Source: Mixta tenebrionis
GTDB taxonomy: Bacteria > Pseudomonadota > Gammaproteobacteria > Enterobacterales > Enterobacteriaceae
Reading direction: 5' to 3'
Length of the DNA: 64,000 nt
NCBI RefSeq assembly: GCF_006517625.1
Contig: NZ_VHQI01000005.1
Span: forward strand, 124,341 to 188,340
Made by a program: the position numbers and the translations under genes
The notes under the pieces: model-generated
The model's input: the letters and a program-made list of their open reading frames with translations, nothing else
Database searches by the model: none
What the model was told of the DNA's origin: nothing
In this document: piece after piece, positions 59,918-64,000 of the stretch
Layout: each line of letters begins with the position of its first letter
Numbering within the stretch: position 1 is the stretch's first letter

Positions 59918-60436
59918 TTAAAAATCAAGCAGCTTCTCTTCCAGTTCTTCTGTCTGGTTGCGCAACTTAACAAGAAAACGCAGCTTGCGCACCGTATCCG
60001 CCGCCGCTTCCCACTGCGATGCGGCCAGCTCCTGTCGCATCTGCTGACTACGCTGCTGCTGCATCGCGTCGAGACGCTGAATAAATTTTTGTAGCTTTGC
60101 TTCAGCATCAGACGCGCTTTCAATCGCATCCAGCTCTTCACGCAGCTCCAGCTGCTCCATCAGAAAAGCGGTATCGCGCATAGTGTGCTGTTCGTTATTG
60201 ATATCGAAACCGTGCAGCGTCAGCAGATATTCGGCGCGCGACAGCGGCTGGCGCAGCGCCTGATAACCCTGATTGATGGTGGCGGCCTGCTGCAGCGCGC
60301 ACAGGCGCTCCGGCTCCGGCTGCAGAGCGAAACGATCGGGATGGAACTGACGCTGCAGCTCCTGAAAACGGGCGGTAAGCTGGGCTGCATCAATATCGAA
60401 GGATTGCGGCAGGCCAAAGAGGGTGAAGTAATCCAT
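59918..60436 (-). CDS. hscB: HscB, J-domain co-chaperone for HscA
   Basis: A 172-residue protein (E. coli 171). The N-terminal J domain begins [16 protein letters not shown] and has the HPDRF motif (HPD about 37-39) that stimulates HscA ATPase. The C-terminal three-helix bundle binds IscU. It is the first gene after the hairpin downstream of iscA. Confidence 0.96.
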   Translation of the reverse strand: MDYFTLFGLPQSFDIDAAQLTARFQELQRQFHPDRFALQPEPERLCALQQAATINQGYQALRQPLSRAEYLLTLHGFDINNEQHTMRDTAFLMEQLELREELDAIESASDAEAKLQKFIQRLDAMQQQRSQQMRQELAASQWEAAADTVRKLRFLVKLRNQTEELEEKLLDF

Positions 60437-60466
60437 AGCAGACTCGGTTAATCCCAGAAGAGCGCG

Positions 60467-60497
60467 TAAAAAGAATCGCTCCGTGAACGGAGCGATT
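60467..60497 (-). terminator. Terminator-like hairpin between iscA and hscB
   Basis: Minus-strand perfect 10-bp stem AATCGCTCCG / CGGAGCGATT with a 4-base loop, followed by CTTTTTACG. It splits the isc operon into an upstream iscRSUA and downstream hscBA-fdx part. Confidence 0.85.
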
Positions 60498-60517
60498 AAC
60501 CTGCTACTGCGATCGCG

Positions 60518-60841
60518 TTATACGTTAAAGCTTTCGCCGCAGCCGCATTCGTCTTTCATATTCGGATTATTGAACTTAAAGCCTTCGTTCAGGCCTTCTT
60601 TGACGAAATCAAGCTCGGTGCCGTCGAGGTAAATCAGGCTTTTCGGATCGATAACCACGTTAACGCCTTTGTCCGCGAAGACAGTGTCTTCCGGCTGAGG
60701 CGCATCGACAAATTCCAGCACGTAAGCCATACCGGAGCAGCCGGAGGTGCGAACGCCAAGGCGCAGGCCAAAGCCTTTGCCGCGGTTATGCAGAAAGTTG
60801 CTGACGCGCGTCGCGGCGCTTTCACTCAGGGTAATAGACAT
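60518..60841 (-). CDS. iscA: IscA, A-type Fe-S carrier
   Basis: A 107-residue carrier (E. coli 107). The three conserved cysteines are in TSGCSGMAY (Cys35) and DECGCGESF (Cys99, Cys101). It delivers iron or clusters to apoproteins. The start gives [17 protein letters not shown]; the frame upstream to 60904 lies in the end of iscU and is rejected. Confidence 0.97.
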   Translation of the reverse strand: MSITLSESAATRVSNFLHNRGKGFGLRLGVRTSGCSGMAYVLEFVDAPQPEDTVFADKGVNVVIDPKSLIYLDGTELDFVKEGLNEGFKFNNPNMKDECGCGESFNV

Positions 60842-60851
60842 AATTTCCCCC

Positions 60852-61238
60852 TTACTGGACGTCTTTTTTGCTCTTGTAATCCGCAATCGCGGCCTTGATC
60901 GCATCTTCCGCCAGAATCGAACAGTGAATTTTCACCGGCGGCAATTCCAGCTCTTCAGCGATCTGAGTGTTTTTGATCGCGGCCGCTTCATCCAGCGATT
61001 TACCCTTTACCCACTCGGTAATCAGGGAGCTGGAGGCGATGGCGGAACCACAGCCGTAGGTTTTAAAACGCGCGTCTTCAATAATGCCGCTGTCGCTAAC
61101 CTTAATCTGCAGTTTCATCACGTCGCCGCAGGCCGGCGCGCCGACCATGCCGCTGCCGACGGAGGCGTCATTATTATCGAATGAGCCGACGTTGCGTGGA
61201 TTTTCGTAATGATCGATTACTTTTTCGCTGTAAGCCAT
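60852..61238 (-). CDS. iscU: IscU, Fe-S cluster scaffold
   Basis: The 128-residue scaffold (E. coli 128) on which new clusters form. Ligand residues are in [11 protein letters not shown] (Cys37, Asp39), [11 protein letters not shown] (Cys63) and the HscA-recognised [10 protein letters not shown] (99-103, His105, Cys106). It follows iscS by 24 bases. Confidence 0.98.
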   Translation of the reverse strand: MAYSEKVIDHYENPRNVGSFDNNDASVGSGMVGAPACGDVMKLQIKVSDSGIIEDARFKTYGCGSAIASSSLITEWVKGKSLDEAAAIKNTQIAEELELPPVKIHCSILAEDAIKAAIADYKSKKDVQ

Positions 61239-61262
61239 GATCTGTTCTCCTGAAACCTGAAA

Positions 61263-62477
61263 TTAATGATGCGCCCATTCGATGCTGTTGATATCCACGC
61301 CCGCTTTAAACATTTCCCACAGAGGAGAAAGTTCGCGCAGTCGGCCAATGGATTTACGCACCAGTGCGATGGTGTAATCAATCTCTTCTTCGGTGGTAAA
61401 GCGGCCGAGGGAGAAGCGAATGGAACTGTGCGCCAGTTCGTCGCTCATGCCCAGCGCGCGCAGTACGTAAGAAGGTTCCAGGCTGGCGGAGGTACAGGCG
61501 GAGCCGGAGGAAACCGCCAGGTCTTTCAGCGCCATAATCAGCGATTCGCCCTCAACATAGTTAAAGCTGACGTTGAGGATGTTCGGCGCGCCCTGCTCCA
61601 GATCGCCGTTGAGGTAAACCTCTTCGAGATCTTTCAGGCCGTCCCACAGGCGGTTGCGCAGCATACGCAGGCGGGCCATTTCGCCAGCCATCTCTTCTTT
61701 AGCGATACGGTAGGCTTCGCCCATGCCGACAATCTGGTGTACCGGCAGCGTACCTGAACGCATACCGCGCTCGTGGCCGCCGCCGTGGATCTGCGCTTCC
61801 AGACGAATACGCGGTTTGCGTCGAACATAAAGCGCGCCGATCCCTTTCGGGCCATAAATTTTGTGCGCGGAGAAGGACATCAGATCAACTTTCAGCTGGC
61901 TGAGATCGATCGGCAGCTTGCCTACGCTCTGGGTGGCGTCAACGTGGTAGATGATACCGCGCGCGCGGCACATTTCGCCGATAGTCGCGATATCCTGCAC
62001 CACGCCGATTTCGTTGTTAACGTGCATGATGGATACGAGGATGGTGTCGTCACGCATCGCCGCTTCCAGCTCGTTTAAATCGATGATGCCGTTGCTCTGC
62101 GGCGCCAGGTAGGTGACGTCAAAGCCTTCGCGTTCCAGCTGACGGCAGGTGTCCAGCACCGCTTTATGCTCGGTTTTGCTGGTAATAATGTGCTTGCCCT
62201 TTTTCTGATAGAACTGGGCTGCGCCTTTAATCGCCAGGTTGTCCGCTTCCGTCGCGCCAGAGGTAAAGACGATTTCACGCGGATCGGCGCCAACCAGCTC
62301 GGCGATCTGATTACGAGCGATATCGACCGCCTCTTCAGACTGCCAGCCAAAACGGTGCGAACGTGAGGCGGGGTTACCGAATGTCCCGTCCAGGGTAAGA
62401 TACTGCATCATTTTTTCCGCCACGCGCGGATCGGCTGGCGTCGTGGCGGAATAATCCAGATAAATCGGTAATTTCAT
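61263..62477 (-). CDS. iscS: IscS, cysteine desulfurase
   Basis: The PLP enzyme that supplies sulfur for Fe-S clusters and tRNA thiolation. It has 404 residues, the E. coli length. The PLP lysine is in [12 protein letters not shown] (about 206). The mobile-loop cysteine is in [17 protein letters not shown] (about 328). It follows iscR by 37 bases. Confidence 0.98.
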   Translation of the reverse strand: MKLPIYLDYSATTPADPRVAEKMMQYLTLDGTFGNPASRSHRFGWQSEEAVDIARNQIAELVGADPREIVFTSGATEADNLAIKGAAQFYQKKGKHIITSKTEHKAVLDTCRQLEREGFDVTYLAPQSNGIIDLNELEAAMRDDTILVSIMHVNNEIGVVQDIATIGEMCRARGIIYHVDATQSVGKLPIDLSQLKVDLMSFSAHKIYGPKGIGALYVRRKPRIRLEAQIHGGGHERGMRSGTLPVHQIVGMGEAYRIAKEEMAGEMARLRMLRNRLWDGLKDLEEVYLNGDLEQGAPNILNVSFNYVEGESLIMALKDLAVSSGSACTSASLEPSYVLRALGMSDELAHSSIRFSLGRFTTEEEIDYTIALVRKSIGRLRELSPLWEMFKAGVDINSIEWAHH

Positions 62478-62514
62478 TGCTCTTAAGCTCCGTACATCGC
62501 TTCAAATCTAAATA

Positions 62515-63012
62515 TCAGGCCCGCAGATTAATATTGATGGTGTCCTGCGAGCGACCGGTCGTCGCCATCCGGCGCGTTTCATTATTTTGACGGTCTGCGA
62601 TATCCAGGATCTCTTTATTATTTACCAGCTCGGCCAGCGTAATGTTGTTAAGGAAATCACTAATGCGCTCGCTCAGGTCATGCCAGAGCACGTGCGTCAG
62701 ACAGCGATCGCCGCCCTGACAGCCCTCTTTCCCCTGGCAGCGCGTCGCATCTACCGACTCGTCAACGGCGGTAATCACCGCGCCAACGGCGATCTCAGCA
62801 GCGCTTTTACCCAGCAAATATCCACCGCCCGGCCCGCGCACGCTGGCAACCAGGCCATTTTTACGCAGGCGGGAAAACAGCTGCTCAAGATAAGAAAGCG
62901 AGATACCCTGGCGCTCTGAGATATCAGCCAGCGGCACCGGCCCTTCATGTGAGTGCAGTGCAACATCGAGCATCGCGGTAACGGCGTAACGGCCTTTTGA
63001 TGTCAGTCTCAT
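62515..63012 (-). CDS. iscR: IscR, Rrf2-family [2Fe-2S] regulator
   Basis: A 165-residue regulator (E. coli 162). The N-terminal winged helix ([20 protein letters not shown]) binds DNA; the three cluster cysteines are in [14 protein letters not shown] (about 92, 98, 104), with His107 in LTHVLW. As holo-protein it represses its own operon through type 1 sites, which are visible just upstream. The C-terminal tail differs from E. coli. Confidence 0.97.
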   Translation of the reverse strand: MRLTSKGRYAVTAMLDVALHSHEGPVPLADISERQGISLSYLEQLFSRLRKNGLVASVRGPGGGYLLGKSAAEIAVGAVITAVDESVDATRCQGKEGCQGGDRCLTHVLWHDLSERISDFLNNITLAELVNNKEILDIADRQNNETRRMATTGRSQDTININLRA

Positions 63013-63074
63013 AGCTTGCGACCCTGTGATATATCCGCTAATCGGATTTGTCTTGTGTTGGCTGCAAGTCTGAC

Positions 63075-63124
63075 ATTCCTGAGTGTTTTGGTCAACTATT
63101 TAACCAGGTAAAACACTCAAGTAT
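63075..63124 (-). promoter_or_regulatory. Two abutting type 1 IscR boxes at the isc promoter
   Basis: On the minus strand the two 25-mers at 63075-63099 and 63100-63124 begin ATAGTTGAC and ATACTTGAG, and both contain the purine/pyrimidine pattern of the IscR type 1 consensus (ATASYYGACT ... AGTCRRSTAT). The first contains TTGACC, a good -35, with CAGACT 17 bases on as the -10. Binding of holo-IscR there would block transcription of iscRSUA. Confidence 0.85.
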
Positions 63125-63148
63125 TACCGTTACGCATTACCTGACGGC

Positions 63149-63877
63149 TTAATCGCTGCCGCGCTTTTTCTCAAAAGATGACAGCATCCCGCGTAAAATA
63201 TTCAGCTCATCCCGCTCCGGGCGCGCGCGCGTGTAAAGGCGGCGCAGCTTGCTCATTACCTGGCCCGGATTGGCCTGACGAATAAAACCGCTGCCGATCA
63301 TCATCTGTTCAAGATGCTGATAGAAGCGCTCCAGATCGTCTACCAGCGGATACGGACTTTCTTCATACTGCGGCTGTTCGGCGCGATCGCTTTGCAGGAA
63401 CGCCATACGCACTTCATAAGCCAGGATCTGCACCGCCATTGCCAGATTAAGCGAGCTGTAATCCGGGTTGGCGGGAATAGCGACGTGATAATGGCACTTT
63501 TGCAGCTCGTCATTGGTCAGGCCAACGCGCTCGCGGCCAAACACAATAGCTACCGGCGCCTGCATGCCCTCTTCCACGCATTTCACGCCGCATTCGCGCG
63601 CGTCGAGCATCGGCCACGGCAGGGTGCGCGAGCGAGCGCTGGTGCCAACTACCAGACTACAGCCGGCAATCGCCTCATCCAGCGAATCGACAATTTTCGC
63701 CGCGCCAATCACATCGCTGGCGCCGGCGGCCAGAGAGATTGCCTGGGAATCAGGCTTAACCAGCGGATTAACCAGATAGAGATTGGTCAGCCCCATGGTT
63801 TTCATCGCGCGGGCGACGGAGCCCATATTACCGGTGTGAGAAGTTTCCACCAGCACGATACGAATATTTTGCAGCAT
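63149..63877 (-). CDS. trmJ: TrmJ, tRNA (cytidine/uridine-2'-O-)-methyltransferase
   Basis: A SPOUT-class methyltransferase that modifies position 32 of several tRNAs. It has 242 residues (E. coli 246). The N-terminus [19 protein letters not shown] and the knot motifs [15 protein letters not shown] and [17 protein letters not shown] are conserved. The ATG at 63877 aligns with E. coli; the frame to 63931 adds 18 residues and is rejected. It is divergent from suhB and upstream of the isc operon, as in E. coli. Confidence 0.96.
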   Translation of the reverse strand: MLQNIRIVLVETSHTGNMGSVARAMKTMGLTNLYLVNPLVKPDSQAISLAAGASDVIGAAKIVDSLDEAIAGCSLVVGTSARSRTLPWPMLDARECGVKCVEEGMQAPVAIVFGRERVGLTNDELQKCHYHVAIPANPDYSSLNLAMAVQILAYEVRMAFLQSDRAEQPQYEESPYPLVDDLERFYQHLEQMMIGSGFIRQANPGQVMSKLRRLYTRARPERDELNILRGMLSSFEKKRGSD

Positions 63878-63947
63878 ACGACCCGACAGTCTGTGAGATA
63901 ATTCGTGCATGCTAACATAAATGCAGGACATTTTCCGATCCCCCTGC

Positions 63948-63997
63948 TATACTCCGCGCCGTTTTCCCCGTTCTTTAACATCCAGCGAGAGATACTG
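63948..63997 (+). promoter_or_regulatory. suhB promoter and boxA-containing leader
   Basis: TATACT at 63948-63953, preceded by TGC, is an extended -10. Downstream, GTTCTTTAACA at 63970-63980 matches the boxA of E. coli rRNA leaders (TGCTCTTTAACA), and is the element through which the Nus complex autoregulates suhB in E. coli. AGCGAGAG before the ATG is the ribosome site. Confidence 0.8.
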
Positions 63998-64000
63998 ATG
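63998..64000 (+). CDS. suhB: Start codon of suhB (rest beyond the window)
   Basis: Only the ATG is inside the window. Assignment to suhB (inositol monophosphatase and Nus-complex component) rests on the trmJ-divergent position and the boxA leader, both as in E. coli. No coding residues beyond Met can be read. Confidence 0.7.

Overview
The window is chromosomal DNA of a gamma-proteobacterium in the order Enterobacterales, most probably family Erwiniaceae (the Pantoea / Mixta / Erwinia group). This rests on near-identity of many proteins to E. coli as I remember them, on E. coli-like gene order, and on extra genes typical of plant- and insect-associated enterobacteria: a protealysin-type M4 protease with its inhibitor, a membrane PQQ dehydrogenase, and oversized PstC/PstA next to ppk. 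Genus assignment is inference. I see no tRNA, rRNA, insertion sequence, prophage or CRISPR array.

Most of the window follows the E. coli stretch bepA to suhB. Block 1 (1-7.8 kb): two small membrane or secreted proteins at the left edge (one cut by the edge), then bepA-arsC, hda, uraA/upp and the PurR-controlled purMN. Block 2 (7.9-19.6 kb): a PstB-PstA-PstC set without PstS or PhoU, divergent from ppk-ppx, then tehB, a pdeF-like gene with degenerate catalytic motifs, and yfgG. Block 3 (19.7-26 kb): mgtE, guaBA and xseA. Block 4 (26.1-36.3 kb) is an accessory segment between xseA and yfgJ, which are neighbours in E. coli: a GH31 glycosidase / MFS transporter / LacI regulator cluster, a protealysin-emfourin protease-inhibitor pair, a tandem array of a 124-bp repeat, and a Gcd-type PQQ dehydrogenase whose upstream region holds a (GAAGCA)10 microsatellite and several palindromes. 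Block 5 (36.3-46.4 kb): yfgJ, der, bamB, yfgM, hisS, ispG, rodZ, pilF, rlmN, ndk. Block 6 (46.6-64 kb): pbpC with the alpha-2-macroglobulin yfhM, sseA, sseB, pepB, the complete isc operon (iscRSUA-hscBA-fdx-iscX) led by two abutting IscR boxes, trmJ, and the leader and start codon of suhB, including a boxA.

Functionally the window joins nucleotide synthesis and salvage (purMN, guaBA, upp/uraA), polyphosphate and phosphate metabolism (pst, ppk, ppx), envelope assembly and defence (bepA, bamB, rodZ, pbpC/yfhM), Fe-S biogenesis, and RNA modification (rlmN, trmJ). Intrinsic-terminator-like hairpins sit inside or between several co-oriented gene groups (upp/uraA, guaB/guaA, bamB/der, ispG/hisS, yfhM/pbpC, iscA/hscB, fdx/iscX) and may set expression ratios. 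The least explained parts are the accessory segment with its repeat array and the dehydrogenase upstream region, the apparently inactivated pdeF, the orphan oversized Pst permeases, and the coding-like sequence upstream of sseA.
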